Origin: Porodaedalea pini
Lineage: Eukaryota > Basidiomycota > Agaricomycetes > Hymenochaetales > Hymenochaetaceae
Length of the DNA: 64,000 nucleotides
NCBI GenBank assembly: GCA_002794775.1
Contig: NBAY01000017.1
Coordinates: forward strand, 558,001 to 622,000
Direction of reading: 5' to 3'
Shown: positions 11,659 through 21,966 of the stretch, one piece after another
Layout of the letters: each line of letters begins with the position of its first letter
How positions within the stretch are numbered: the stretch's first letter is position 1
Program-made: the position numbers and the translations under genes
The notes under the pieces: model-generated
What the model was told of the DNA's origin: nothing
The model's database searches: none
Seen by the model: only the letters and a program-made list of their open reading frames with translations

Positions 11659-13208
11659 TCACTTCTTAAGCGCACGCTTCTTCACCCCTTCTTCCTTGCA
11701 CGCATGCAGCATGATTTTGTTCGGGTGGCCAGTTGTCATACCGGAGTGGCCTTTCGACCAGTCGTATGACACGGCGTACGCAAAAATGCTTCCTGTGCGG
11801 CTGAACGTCGTCGCCGAGATCGGCCCAGTGGCCTGCTCGAAAGCTAGTAGCAGAATAAAGTAGTTCTGAGTTCAGGAACAGTGAAATTTGAAGGATGATG
11901 GATACATACCCTTCAGACGCGAACGCGCGTCCTTGTCCCAGAAGTTGATGGTGCCGTCTGAGCCGGCAGTGGAGAACGTGCCTTGTACGGGATGAAAGTT
12001 AATATCGTTCACGGGGTAAACGAGAACCCGGTCTTTCACATTCGGAGCCTGGTCCTTGCGATGGCATTTAAAAGAGTAATTTTGCCTGAGAATTGAATAG
12101 ATTCAGCATTTATAAGTGAGAAAGGTGCAGAGAATATTCGATTCACCCGGCTTTTGCGTCTTCCACATATCTTAATAATACGGAAGCCTTAGAGGGAAAT
12201 TTCGATAACAAATACAGAAGTATGCGTACTGAATGGCCACACGACCCTCGACGCTTCCGATAGCATACCCATCCGCAGACGGGAAACAAGTGACGACGCG
12301 TGTTTGCAACTTCAGCGGCGAGTTCTGCGTCTAATAAACACCGTAGAGTAAGTCCCAGTCCCAATGCCAATATAAGCCTCTGCTCTTACCCGGTAAACCG
12401 TAGTCGGCTTTGTGAGGTTGAAGATTTGAATCTGTCGCTCGGCAGTACCGACGACCATGAGCGGGTACACGATGTCCATGGAATAGCACCGCTCAGGCAG
12501 CTGCACAGTCGCGATTGGATTCGGCGAGCGAAGATCCCAGTACTATTCAACCATCGCACATCAACATTATAGTCACATAGACGCGAGCAGGAAGGAATAA
12601 AGAGCACACTTTCACCGTCTTGTCCCAGCTGCCCGTCGCGATAATCCCGCCCTGTGGTGTCTCGATCCACCGCACACATTTCACAGGCGCGTCGTGTTGT
12701 GCAACCTGCGAGCTCCGACCAGATGCAAAGTCGTACATTCGCGCAGCATTGTCCGCGCCGCACGAAATCACCTTGTTGCCATCCTGAATAGGTGAGATGG
12801 AATGAATACGTGAGTTGAGTGTGGCTTGGAGTTTTGAAAGTGTCGAGATGTAACGTACTTTGTTCCAGCAGACACCAAGCACAGGTCCTTTGTGTTGGTA
12901 CATCGCCTTTCCCTGGGTCTGCCCACCTTGAGGGTTCACCTCATAAATTCGAACCTAATAACATACACATGTGTCAGTGCCTTTGACTCTTTCTGCGGCT
13001 TAGACCATTTTGGTCTCCCGAGATTGCAAAATGAACACACCTCATTGTTCCAACTCCCGACCGCAAGGAACTCGCCTGCTGTCGAGAATGCGAGCGAACT
13101 AATGGAGTCGCTCGGTGGATCGGAAACCTCCACGTCCTTCGGGTCGTTCGTGTTCGTACCACCCAGCATGCTAGACGACGTATTCACCCTGCCGCCGAAG
13201 AAAGACAT
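11659..13208 (-). CDS. RAE1: mRNA export factor RAE1/GLE2, copy A, 358 aa
   Basis: RAE1/Gle2 is a seven-bladed WD40 protein that binds the GLEBS motif of a nucleoporin and acts in mRNA export. Eight exons (13208-13041, 12954-12859, 12783-12610, 12542-12390, 12330-12230, 12170-12147, 12085-11910, 11843-11659) give 358 codons. Diagnostic stretches are [73 protein letters not shown] and [20 protein letters not shown] second intact copy with the same exon structure lies at 20056-21608. LINE copy 1 sits 5' of this copy: its target-site duplication starts 94 bp upstream of the ATG, so the native distal promoter has been displaced. Confidence 0.95.
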
Positions 13209-13302
13209 CGCGGTCTAGGTTTGAGATAAAGCACTAGCATATTTGACCCAATTGTGCCTTTATGTAGTGTATGGGTAGGAGTTTAGAGTCAACGCGGAGC
13301 CG

Positions 13303-13313
13303 TGATCTGGCAC
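13303..13313 (+). repeat. target-site duplication, 5' copy, of LINE 1
   Basis: The 11-mer TGATCTGGCAC here recurs exactly at 19599-19609, just past the 3' end of the LINE. The two copies define the insertion boundaries. Confidence 0.9.
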
Positions 13314-13387
13314 TTCTTGACCTCCTACCATCACCATCTGGATCGTGGGAAACTTGCAGCCAACTCTTTATCTCTCTCTCTACTGCT

Positions 13388-15622
13388 ATGGACAACAAGA
13401 TGTTGACCAGAGCAAAAGCCTCTCTTCATAAGACAAAGTCTATTCGTTCCCTTGTCAATCCCAAGGACCCCACCAAGTGTGAGGAGTGTAAACAGGATCT
13501 CCCCTATCACAGTCGCCAGTGTGTTAGTGGGGCCGACAAGCTATGTGTCACTTGTGGTCGCGACAAGACCTACAACCACGATGACAACGTATGCATTCAA
13601 GTTCAAGCCAATCGTGACAAATGGTCTCCCGATGTCGAAGCGGACGAGCATGCCGCTAAACTACGCAAGCAAGGGGACCTCCCCCCTACCCCGGATATCG
13701 AATCGCAGAATACCCTTAAACGCTCGAACTCAGAGGAAGAACACGCGGCCATCCCGCCCCCCGCTCGAATTGACGATGACGCTATGGACGACGACCTGTA
13801 CATACCGGACGAACATCCTAGTCAGGCTCCACAGGTCGACAACGTTATGGAAGATATCGATGATATGTACAATCCGGACATCGCCGAGAAGATCAACTTT
13901 TCCTTTGCCGATCTCACCAAAGAGACCATCAACACCATCAACACGCTCATCACTCAACCAACGTGGTCTGCTGACAAGCCCTGGTTCGAAGATCCGGTTC
14001 GCGCCGGGTCTATCCTCGCCAACATAGGATCCAATTTAGTTTCTTGGATAAATAAGTCCAACACCTTAGACGACGAAACCAGCCTCGCCAATTCAGCCAA
14101 CGAAAGTCTGGAGGCTTTCCATTCGACATTCCGTATCCATTCCCCTGCGTTTAAACACGTATTTGAAAACATCCATATTAACAGCCAGTTCATCCGTGAC
14201 CAGGAAATCACGGACACTATGCATTCAATGGCCCGATCCATTCAGCATCTCTCTGCGGTCGTCTCGTCTATTTCGGAAAAAACAAATAACATCGAAAAAC
14301 AACTTGCCGACGCCCCGGTTCCTACTGTTCGCCCGTCCGTGTCTACTAATGCTATTAACAATAAACAACAGAAAACCCTACCGGACCCCCTTGGGGCTCG
14401 CTTTGTTCATGACCCGAGGTTCCCCCCTCCTGGCCCGATCACCAAGCAACGCGTCCCGGTGCCTAAGAACGGCAAAACCGAGTACGCCGCGGCTATCGCC
14501 AAGACCCGAGTTCCAGGCTCGGGCTTCCGCATGACTACCGAGGGCGTCATTATCGCTCCCGACGGCTACGCGCATTCAGAACATAACGCCCCCCGCGGTT
14601 CCCAAACTCAAATTTACTACCCACCCGTCGAGGCCGTTAACACGGATCAAGATGGGTTTACTAAAGTAACTTATGCGAAAGCGGCACAAAAGAAACCCAA
14701 AACTACCCCCACCAAGGTAGTTCGCATAACTGAACAGAACCCTCAAGGGGAAGTCTCTACAGTTCCTATAAATCGGTCTAACGGATCGGTTAACACCCGC
14801 GTCCGCAACATTCGTCGAATTTTCTTCTCACTCCCGGGAGACCTGGCTGTTCGCCCGGCCCCCTTATCCGTTAAAAACGCAGTGCGCGCGGGCCTGAAGG
14901 GCAACCCGGCTTTTAAACATCTGGTCATTCTGAATGTGGAATACACTTCCAACAGTAACCTACTAATCGCCTTCACTAACATTCGTCCCGATTTCGACAC
15001 TCAGCACAGCGCACTCGTTTCCCAACTCAATCGCATCATTAATATTTCGGGAGCTAAGGCGTTCACCCCGTCGCCCCAATTTAAAATGGTCATACCCGGG
15101 GTCCCGGTATTCGACAAGGATACTAACCTCATCTACTCAGAAAAGGATCTCAGCGACGAAATTTCTTCCTTACCACAATTCGAAGGACAGGAATTCATGT
15201 TCCCTCCTCGGTTCATGTCCTCTATTGAGCGTCTCAACCAACGCGACTACTGCAACGTGTCGGTCGTCCTCAAAGACGATGCGCGTTTATGCTTCGATCA
15301 CTTTTTCTTACACAACAACAGGTCGGTTCCCGTTTTTGGCGTCATCCGGCGACTCGAAGAAATGAAGGCCCGTCCCGTCACTAACCAATGCGATAACTGC
15401 CACCGCTTGGGACACTCCGCCGCCAAATGCCGATCCGTAGCCCGCTGCGCGATTTGCTCGGAACCACATCGTACTGCTGTCCACGTTGCCAAATGCGCGA
15501 CATGCACAGCTTCCAACAACCTTCAGTGCGAACACTTCGCTCTGTGCATCAATTGCCAGGGCAACCACAGTGCCCGGTCATCAGAGTGTCCAGCTCGACA
15601 AAATTATCGTTCCCCCTTCTAA
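13388..15622 (+). CDS. LINE copy 1 ORF1, gag-like RNA-binding protein, 744 aa
   Basis: The ORF1 product is expected to coat LINE RNA. Near the N-terminus a cysteine-rich module (CEECKQDLPYHSRQC, then CVTCGRDKTYNHDDNVC) looks like an extra zinc-binding domain. The middle is acidic and low-complexity. The C-terminus carries tandem zinc knuckles (CDNCHRLGHSAAKC, CAICSEPHRTAVHVAKC, CINCQGNHSARSSEC) typical of LINE ORF1. The frame is open upstream to 13271, but that stretch is host DNA beyond the target-site duplication. Start was therefore set at MDNKML (13388), the same start as in copy 2. The stop is TAA at 15620-15622, five bases before the ORF2 ATG. Confidence 0.88.
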   Translation: MDNKMLTRAKASLHKTKSIRSLVNPKDPTKCEECKQDLPYHSRQCVSGADKLCVTCGRDKTYNHDDNVCIQVQANRDKWSPDVEADEHAAKLRKQGDLPPTPDIESQNTLKRSNSEEEHAAIPPPARIDDDAMDDDLYIPDEHPSQAPQVDNVMEDIDDMYNPDIAEKINFSFADLTKETINTINTLITQPTWSADKPWFEDPVRAGSILANIGSNLVSWINKSNTLDDETSLANSANESLEAFHSTFRIHSPAFKHVFENIHINSQFIRDQEITDTMHSMARSIQHLSAVVSSISEKTNNIEKQLADAPVPTVRPSVSTNAINNKQQKTLPDPLGARFVHDPRFPPPGPITKQRVPVPKNGKTEYAAAIAKTRVPGSGFRMTTEGVIIAPDGYAHSEHNAPRGSQTQIYYPPVEAVNTDQDGFTKVTYAKAAQKKPKTTPTKVVRITEQNPQGEVSTVPINRSNGSVNTRVRNIRRIFFSLPGDLAVRPAPLSVKNAVRAGLKGNPAFKHLVILNVEYTSNSNLLIAFTNIRPDFDTQHSALVSQLNRIINISGAKAFTPSPQFKMVIPGVPVFDKDTNLIYSEKDLSDEISSLPQFEGQEFMFPPRFMSSIERLNQRDYCNVSVVLKDDARLCFDHFFLHNNRSVPVFGVIRRLEEMKARPVTNQCDNCHRLGHSAAKCRSVARCAICSEPHRTAVHVAKCATCTASNNLQCEHFALCINCQGNHSARSSECPARQNYRSPF

Positions 15623-15627
15623 TCTTC

Positions 15628-18600
15628 ATGACTGACACGATTTCTGTTTTTTCTCTAAACATTCGAAATTCCGAACCTACTTTTGACTTTTTATTGCGTG
15701 CCTTTTCCACCACGCACGTCGCCCCCGACATCATTTGCTTTCAGGAGATCCCGACTGTTTATTCCATCATCCCCTCTAAAGTTTCTTCGGCCGGCTCCCG
15801 AGTCTTCAATATTCGTAACTACGCTCCTTATATCGCTTTCCGCCCTTCTTCTCCGGACAAACCTAGGGTGTGCACTCTTGTGCATCCTCGCATTGCCCAC
15901 CGCGTTTCTCTTTACGTCCCTCCCCACCCGTCTCCCAATATTTCGGTCGTTTCCATATCACGGGACGACTTATCTCCCTTATTGCTTTGGAACGTTTACA
16001 GTTCTCCTTCTTCGCATGAATTCGAGAACCCCTTACCGCACCTCGTCTTCCCTTCTAATATCCTGATAGGGGATTTCAATCGTCATTCGGACATGTGGTC
16101 CTTTACAGACCAATCCTCTCATTTCGCTCATGCATCATCTCTCATTGACTGGATCAACGAGAATGATTTAACCGTCTGCAACCCTCCAGACCAGTACACT
16201 TATTTTCATCGTTCTTCTGGTTATAAATCCATCATTGACCTTATCATCGCTTCGAGCGACTTCGCCCCCACTCTTTTACACAATACTTCTATTTCGGACC
16301 CTTCGTTGGACATTTCGTCGGACCACCGCCCTTTGCGGTTTTCTTTTAACGTTAATATCTTAAATTCAGAACCGCAACCCCCCCTTCGTTCTATCCGCTC
16401 TCGCGACTTGCCCACTTTCATTTCAGAGTTCTGCGATTCCAACTCTTTCCCCTTTTCTCTAGCAGGGATCTACACCCCGAGGGCGCTGGACGACCTTCTT
16501 TTCTTACTTAACAGATCCATTTCAGACTTCGCCACACTCTTTCTTCATAAACGAAAAGCCCGCTCGTACTTTGGCCCCAATAATTGGTGGTCCGAAGCGT
16601 GTTCTCGCCTCTATCGCGAACATTGCCACAGTCCCAGCCCCGAGTCTAAAATCCGTCTTGATTCCGAAATAGCACGAGCCAAGAACGCCTTCTATGGCTC
16701 CCGCCTTCAACAATCAGACACACGTTCGGTGTGGCACAACCAACATCTGGGAACAGCACGTCGTCGCGCACCCATTGGCGCACTTCGCATGGCGAATGGC
16801 ATCTTCACCACTACTGAAGCCGATAAATCGTCCCTCTTTCGAGAGACATTCTTCCCCGCTCTAACACGCCCTCAGGAGACCATACCTCTCCCTGCTCTCC
16901 GCGACATCCGCCCCATCGAAATGAAAGACATACACGCCGCATTTCAGGGCATTGACCACGAAACGAGCCCAGGCAACAGTCACATCTCTTATAAACACCT
17001 AGAGCTTCTTATCGAGCATCAAGGGCAGTTTTTCGTCGACCTTTTTTCTTTGTGTTTAAGACTCGGCCATTTCCCACTTTCTTTCAAGACTTCTCTCGTC
17101 ACTTTTATTCCTAAACCCAAACGTTCCGACTTTACAGTCCCTCGGGCGTTTCGGCCAATTACCCTGGTTGATACCATTGGTAAACTTTTTGAACGTGTTC
17201 TTTTTAATATTCTTCAACCCTTTTTCGAACTCAACAATCTCATTCCTGACTCTCAGCACGGGTGTCGAAAACACCGGTCTTCGCTCACCGCCTGTTACGA
17301 ATTGCTTTCCACCATTCTCAATCAACCTTTTATTCACGCTTCTACCGACAGGCTCGGTTCCTTACATACCCGACATCGCTACCTCATCACTTCTATCCTT
17401 ACTGTTGACATTCAAGGTTTTTTTGATAATATTTCGCACAACCTTCTCCTTTCTAAACTTATTCGTTCTAACGTTCACCCGAACATCATTCATGTCCTAT
17501 CTTCTTGGTTATGCGATCGTCCAATCTCCTTCCACTTTAATAATTCATTCTTCCCTCCATTTATCAAACCCAACCGCGGTGTCCCTCAAGGGTCCCCGCT
17601 GTCCCCGCTCATTTCTATTTTTGCAGCATCGGACGTTATCACTGCCTATAATTCCCGTTTCGGCCCTCATCGCCCTTTGCTTGCTTATATGGACAATCAT
17701 CTTCTTTACTCTCGTTCACTCAGTCTTTCAACCAACTTAACGCGACTTCGCAACCAATTTCATTTTCTCTCTCTTCAATTTGAATCCATTGGTTTATCCA
17801 TAGACCCCGACGCAATCGAACTCCTTCATATCATTCCTCATCGCGCCGTAGCCACATATACTTTTCGCTCCTTTTTAACCAACTCACCCGCTTCTTCCCA
17901 AGCTGTTCTGTCTTTGCACAACAACCGCGTCATTCCCCCTTCTCTCCATCTTACATGGCTAGGCATCATTTTTTCGTATGACCTTTCGCCTAAACTCCAT
18001 TTCGAATCTCGGGCAAACAAAGCCATATCCACCCTTCATCAGCGCCACTTCCTTTTCAACCGGCGCAACGGCGCATACTTTCAATATGCTCGATTACTTT
18101 ATTTCGGTTTAATCCGGTCTGTCGCCATCTATGGCGCCGTCCTTTTCCCCAACTCCTCGTTTATTACCTCTACTCTTCAAAAAACCCAACACCAATTTCT
18201 TTACTCTGTCTTCCACAAGAGCATTACGCCAGCTGTGGCTGAATCTTTCTTATCGTGCCCACCTCTTCCTCTTTTCATTCGTTCTCTTTCTCAACGTTTT
18301 CTCTTGTCATATTTTTCCCATTCCAAGCATAACCCCGTTCCAAATCAATATCTATCCTCGTCCCTTCTTCCCGGCATACAGATCCCCAAAGAAACGCCTT
18401 TTCGTTCATTTACTCCGATTCATTCTCGCCTTATTATGACCCCCATTCCTTCATTAGCACAGCGGCCCCAGGCTATTCGCTCGTTCAATTCCTTTTTCTT
18501 ACATCCTCCCCCTTACCAATATTTCATCTTCACAGACGGTTCTATCATCCCAGGTGCCGACGGCCACTACAACGGCGGTCACGGTTTCGCCATCATGCAT

Positions 18601-19455
18601 AATCAACAAGAACTCGCTGTCTTTTCCTCAGCAGCGCACTCTCGGTCAAACATTTTGTTTGAAGAGCAGGAAGCGCTCATCGCAGCTATGCGTCGTATAT
18701 CATCTCTCCTTGCGAAATGCTCCACACCGGTCCACATCCACATAGTCTCCGACTCTCTCAATTGCGTCCAGCTCATCTTTTCAGATGACGCCCGTCATGC
18801 CAACTTCATCATCCTGTTCCGCCGTCTATGCGGGATCTTTTTAGCCCTTCATCACGATTCATCCCACATCACTATCCAATGGCTCCCGTCCCATCGGGGA
18901 GTCCTGGGCAATTCCAAAGCCGATAAGCTGGCAAAGGACGCAGCATCCAACCCTCACCGCGAGACCATACCGGACTCACTCCCCAACCTAATGGCGCAAG
19001 TACAGCTCGACCTCCTTCGAGACTGGAAAGCCAACATCGTAAATTTACGTGGACATCGCTCTATCATGGAGCCGTCTTCTTTTATCCTTCATCCAACCCG
19101 GTCCCTGCACCGGTTCCTCAAGATTTCGCCTCGGAAGATGATACACCGCTCTGTTCTTTCACGCGCCGCCAGCATCATGCTGAACGCGCTCGATTTGCAT
19201 GATCGAGACCTCCAGCCTCGTTGTCCGGACCCATCGTGCATCAAACATGATGTCCGTCATTCCCTTAATATCTGCCCTTATTTCGCGCTAGTTCGCAACG
19301 GCCTTTTTCGTCATCGATCTCTACCATTGTCCTTTTCTGAATGGCTCCGCCCTAATAATTTTCTTCTCCTTCTCAAATTCGCTTACTTTTCATTTCGTCG
19401 CCCACCGGACAGTATGCCATTATTATCAGACCTACCCCCTTCCTTTTACCTTTAG
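15628..19455 (+). CDS. LINE copy 1 ORF2: endonuclease, reverse transcriptase, RNase H; full-length but RT active site altered
   Basis: 1,275 aa. The APE-type endonuclease at the N-terminus has its motifs (FSLNIRNSEP, ICFQEIP, GDFNRHSDMW, SDHRPLRFSF). The RT domain contains PRAFRPITLVDTIGKL, TVDIQGFFDNISH and NRGVPQGSPLSPLIS. The catalytic YxDD box reads YMDN (AAT at 17695-17697), whereas copy 2 has YMDD. Losing the second aspartate should abolish polymerisation. RNase H has FTDGS, EEQEAL, VSDSLN and NSKADKLAKDA, all four acidic residues present. A C-terminal C-x4-C-x5-H-x4-C-type finger follows (CPDPSCIKHDVRHSLNIC). There is no in-frame stop, so the element looks intact but is predicted inactive. 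Confidence 0.88.
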   Translation: MTDTISVFSLNIRNSEPTFDFLLRAFSTTHVAPDIICFQEIPTVYSIIPSKVSSAGSRVFNIRNYAPYIAFRPSSPDKPRVCTLVHPRIAHRVSLYVPPHPSPNISVVSISRDDLSPLLLWNVYSSPSSHEFENPLPHLVFPSNILIGDFNRHSDMWSFTDQSSHFAHASSLIDWINENDLTVCNPPDQYTYFHRSSGYKSIIDLIIASSDFAPTLLHNTSISDPSLDISSDHRPLRFSFNVNILNSEPQPPLRSIRSRDLPTFISEFCDSNSFPFSLAGIYTPRALDDLLFLLNRSISDFATLFLHKRKARSYFGPNNWWSEACSRLYREHCHSPSPESKIRLDSEIARAKNAFYGSRLQQSDTRSVWHNQHLGTARRRAPIGALRMANGIFTTTEADKSSLFRETFFPALTRPQETIPLPALRDIRPIEMKDIHAAFQGIDHETSPGNSHISYKHLELLIEHQGQFFVDLFSLCLRLGHFPLSFKTSLVTFIPKPKRSDFTVPRAFRPITLVDTIGKLFERVLFNILQPFFELNNLIPDSQHGCRKHRSSLTACYELLSTILNQPFIHASTDRLGSLHTRHRYLITSILTVDIQGFFDNISHNLLLSKLIRSNVHPNIIHVLSSWLCDRPISFHFNNSFFPPFIKPNRGVPQGSPLSPLISIFAASDVITAYNSRFGPHRPLLAYMDNHLLYSRSLSLSTNLTRLRNQFHFLSLQFESIGLSIDPDAIELLHIIPHRAVATYTFRSFLTNSPASSQAVLSLHNNRVIPPSLHLTWLGIIFSYDLSPKLHFESRANKAISTLHQRHFLFNRRNGAYFQYARLLYFGLIRSVAIYGAVLFPNSSFITSTLQKTQHQFLYSVFHKSITPAVAESFLSCPPLPLFIRSLSQRFLLSYFSHSKHNPVPNQYLSSSLLPGIQIPKETPFRSFTPIHSRLIMTPIPSLAQRPQAIRSFNSFFLHPPPYQYFIFTDGSIIPGADGHYNGGHGFAIMHNQQELAVFSSAAHSRSNILFEEQEALIAAMRRISSLLAKCSTPVHIHIVSDSLNCVQLIFSDDARHANFIILFRRLCGIFLALHHDSSHITIQWLPSHRGVLGNSKADKLAKDAASNPHRETIPDSLPNLMAQVQLDLLRDWKANIVNLRGHRSIMEPSSFILHPTRSLHRFLKISPRKMIHRSVLSRAASIMLNALDLHDRDLQPRCPDPSCIKHDVRHSLNICPYFALVRNGLFRHRSLPLSFSEWLRPNNFLLLLKFAYFSFRRPPDSMPLLSDLPPSFYL

Positions 19456-19598
19456 TTACAATTCCTATCACAAATAAGTCCATCGCTTACACAGTTACTA
19501 TCACACGTCTTTCGCGCACTACGTAGTCTTTCCCTTTGTTTTGTTTTGGTTTCCTCGTGGTTGGTAGTCTGTTCGGAGTAGATAGCAGAGATTATAAA

Positions 19599-19609
19599 TG
19601 ATCTGGCAC
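19599..19609 (+). repeat. target-site duplication, 3' copy, of LINE 1
   Basis: Exact second copy of TGATCTGGCAC (first at 13303-13313). Host sequence resumes with GCGTTTATTACGTAAT, which resembles DNA upstream of RAE1 copy B (ACGCGTGTATTATGTAAG near 21715), as expected if the RAE1 duplication included upstream DNA. Confidence 0.9.
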
Positions 19610-20055
19610 GCGTTTATTACGTAATACAACGCTCGATTTTCAACGACTCGGAAAATTAAAATCAAAAACTGAAATGACTGACTGCTAGTTATACTATAAA
19701 TCCATGGCAGTGGATTAGGCATGTCGTGTGTGAGAGATAAAATGAAATGAGCTCGCCTGGTCAACAGCTCCCATGCAAAGTCCAACGCTCTGCGACATTG
19801 GCACACTGCCAGGCAGTTCGCGAGTAAATTTTGCCTTAATACTACGTAGTGTGCCGGAGAAATGGCCATAAAATGTTATCTACCTTTAGTTCCACACGTT
19901 CAAGGCTTCCCCCTTCTCCGCCGCGGACGAGAAGAAAAATATGCAGGTATTGTAACATTGTACAGAAGTATATGATTGAGAGGATGATGGAATAAATCGA
20001 GGGAAATGACACATAACGAGAGACAGAAGAAAGGAAGCCATCACAGTCGCCATCC
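19610..20055. other. intergenic stretch between LINE 1 and RAE1 copy B
   Basis: 446 bp with no gene seen. It is the displaced upstream DNA of RAE1 copy A (3' of the LINE target site) running into the 3' flank of RAE1 copy B. Confidence 0.5.
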
Positions 20056-21608
20056 TCATTTCCTGGCCGCACGCTTCTTCACCTCCTCTTCCTTGCACGC
20101 ATGCAGCATGATTTTGTTCGGATGACCGGTCGTCATGCCGGAATGGCCCTTTGACCAGTCGTACGATACAGCATATGCGAAGATGTTCCCTGTGCGGTTG
20201 AACGCCGTCGCAGAGATCGGACCTGGCGCTGCATCGAAAGCTGTTGTCGAGTAGGTCAAACTAAGGTCTATACTGATTCAGAGATGAAGGATTATGGAAA
20301 CGCACTCTTCAACCGCGTACGCGCGTCCTTGTCCCAGAAGTTGACAGTGCCGTCCGAGCCGGCAGTGGAGAACGTGCCGTGGACGGGGTGGAAGGTGATA
20401 TCATTCACGGAGTAAACGAGAGTCTGGTCTTTCACGTTCGGTGCCTGGTCCTTACGGTGACACTTGAAAGAGAAATTTTGGCTGCAAGTAGGGTCAGATA
20501 TACGTTGTGGAGGCCGCAGAAGGCTTGTTAACTTACCCGGATTTGTTGTCTTCCACATATCTAGAGAAAGCAGCAGTCTTGGTGAAAAAGCTCTATTGAG
20601 ATAGGGCAGCACACGTACTGAATGGCCACACGGCCCTCGATACTTCCGATAGCATACCCATCAGCAGACGGGAAACAACTGACGACGCGTGTCTGCCACT
20701 TCAGCGGCGATGTTTGCGTCTACCACACAACCCAGCGAGTAAGTTCAAGCTGAAAGCCATAATGACAAGCGGACTTACCCGGTAAGCCGAAGTCGGATTC
20801 GTGAGATTGAAAATCTGGATGTGCCGCTCGGCAGTGCCGACGACCATAAGCGGGTACACGACATCCATGGCGTAACACCGCTCAGGCAGTTGAACAGTCG
20901 AGATCGGATTTGGAGTGCGGGTGTCCCAGTACTATTTTAATTTCGCTCGTTAGTAACATACATAGACATGTGCGAGTAAAAAAAGAAGAATACACCTTCA
21001 CTGTCTTATCCCAACTGCCCGTTGCAAGGATACCGCCTTGCGGTGTCTCGACCCACCGCACGCATTTCACAGGCGCGTCGTGCTGCGCAACCTGCGAACT
21101 CTGACCGGACGCCAAGTCGTATATTCGCGCAGCATTGTCCGCGCCGCACGAAATCACCTTGTTGCCATCCTGAATTGGTGAGATGGAATGAATACGTGAG
21201 TTGAGTGTGGCTTGGAGTTTTGAAAGCATCGAGATGCAACGTACTTTGTTCCAGCAGACACCAAGCACAGGTCCTTGGTGCTGATACATAGCCTTCCCCT
21301 GAGTCTGTCCGCCTTGGGGGTTCACCTCGTAAATTCGAACCTAATAGCATCCACGCGCGTCAATTCTTTCATTATCCAATGCTCTTCCCGTCTTGGGTGA
21401 ATCGGCACTCCTGAGAGCGAGAAGTACAACATATACACACCTCATTGTTCCAACTTCCGACTGCGAGGAACTCGCCTGCTGTCGAGAACGCTAGCGAGCT
21501 AATGGAGTCGCTCGGTGGATCGGAAACCTCCACATCCTTCGGATCGTTCGTGTTCGTACCGACCAACGTGCTAGACGACGTATTTGTTGTACCGCCAAAG
21601 AAAGACAT
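20056..21608 (-). CDS. RAE1: mRNA export factor RAE1/GLE2, copy B, 358 aa
   Basis: Intact paralogue of the gene at 11659-13208, same strand, same length, same eight-exon architecture and intron phases: 21608-21441, 21340-21245, 21169-20996, 20931-20779, 20719-20619, 20560-20537, 20481-20306, 20240-20056. By eye the proteins differ at roughly one residue in ten. Changes are conservative (for example ARMYDFASG versus ARIYDLASG) and concentrated in the last third. All WD40 core motifs are kept. Most introns have diverged, but the intron between exons 2 and 3 is nearly identical to that of copy A. Both copies look functional. Upstream it faces ERG3's 3' end. Confidence 0.95.
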
Positions 21609-21966
21609 CGTGGATCAGGTTTGAAGTCAAGGCCAGGCGTATTCGTCTCGAGAGTGACTTTAAAGTACGTAGCTGTCACTGTGTCAGGAGCCCGTGCTAA
21701 ACTTGCGCAAGCCACGCGTGTATTATGTAAGAAATCAATTTACGAAAATAGAGATGAGTGGATTATATTCAACCGATTCTGTTACACACGTGCAACATTA
21801 GAAACTAAAAAATACAACTGTGAAGGTAAAGACAGCGGGATTACTCCTGCCCTTGTCTAAGTCCACGCCGAAGTGTTAGGTATATAATGTGAGTCAGAGT
21901 AAAGTAAGGTAAGAAACGGCCGCGAGAACAATATCTTCTCTAGCTTATGTTGCAGTCAATACATGT
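21609..21966. other. RAE1-B upstream region / ERG3 downstream region
   Basis: 358 bp between the RAE1-B start and the ERG3 stop, both on minus. It should hold the RAE1-B promoter. No TATA box or coding feature is seen. Confidence 0.5.

Larger units (their letters stand above)
13314..19598 (+). mobile_element. full-length Tad1-like non-LTR retrotransposon (LINE copy 1)
   Basis: A 6,285-bp element bounded by perfect 11-bp target-site duplications. Its order is a 74-bp 5' leader, ORF1 (gag-like), ORF2 (endonuclease, reverse transcriptase, RNase H, zinc finger) and a 3' UTR of about 140 bp ending near GATTATAAA with no long poly(A). The domain set (APE endonuclease plus RT plus RNase H) and fungal host fit the Tad1 group. 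A closely related second copy in this window (32683-38959) fixes the ends independently. It lies between the two RAE1 genes, head-to-head with copy A. Confidence 0.92.

Noticed and set aside
12784..12858. snoRNA hosted in the conserved RAE1 intron
   Set aside because: No C box (RUGAUGA) or clear H/ACA hinge in the minus-strand intron. Gene conversion explains the similarity better.
13271..13387. 39-codon N-terminal extension of LINE ORF1
   Set aside because: It begins in host DNA and crosses the target-site duplication. Copy 2 lacks it and both share the MDNKML start.
15427..15627. Upstream extension of LINE ORF2 overlapping ORF1
   Set aside because: Different frame within the ORF1 zinc knuckles. 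The endonuclease domain starts at the ATG at 15628 in both copies.
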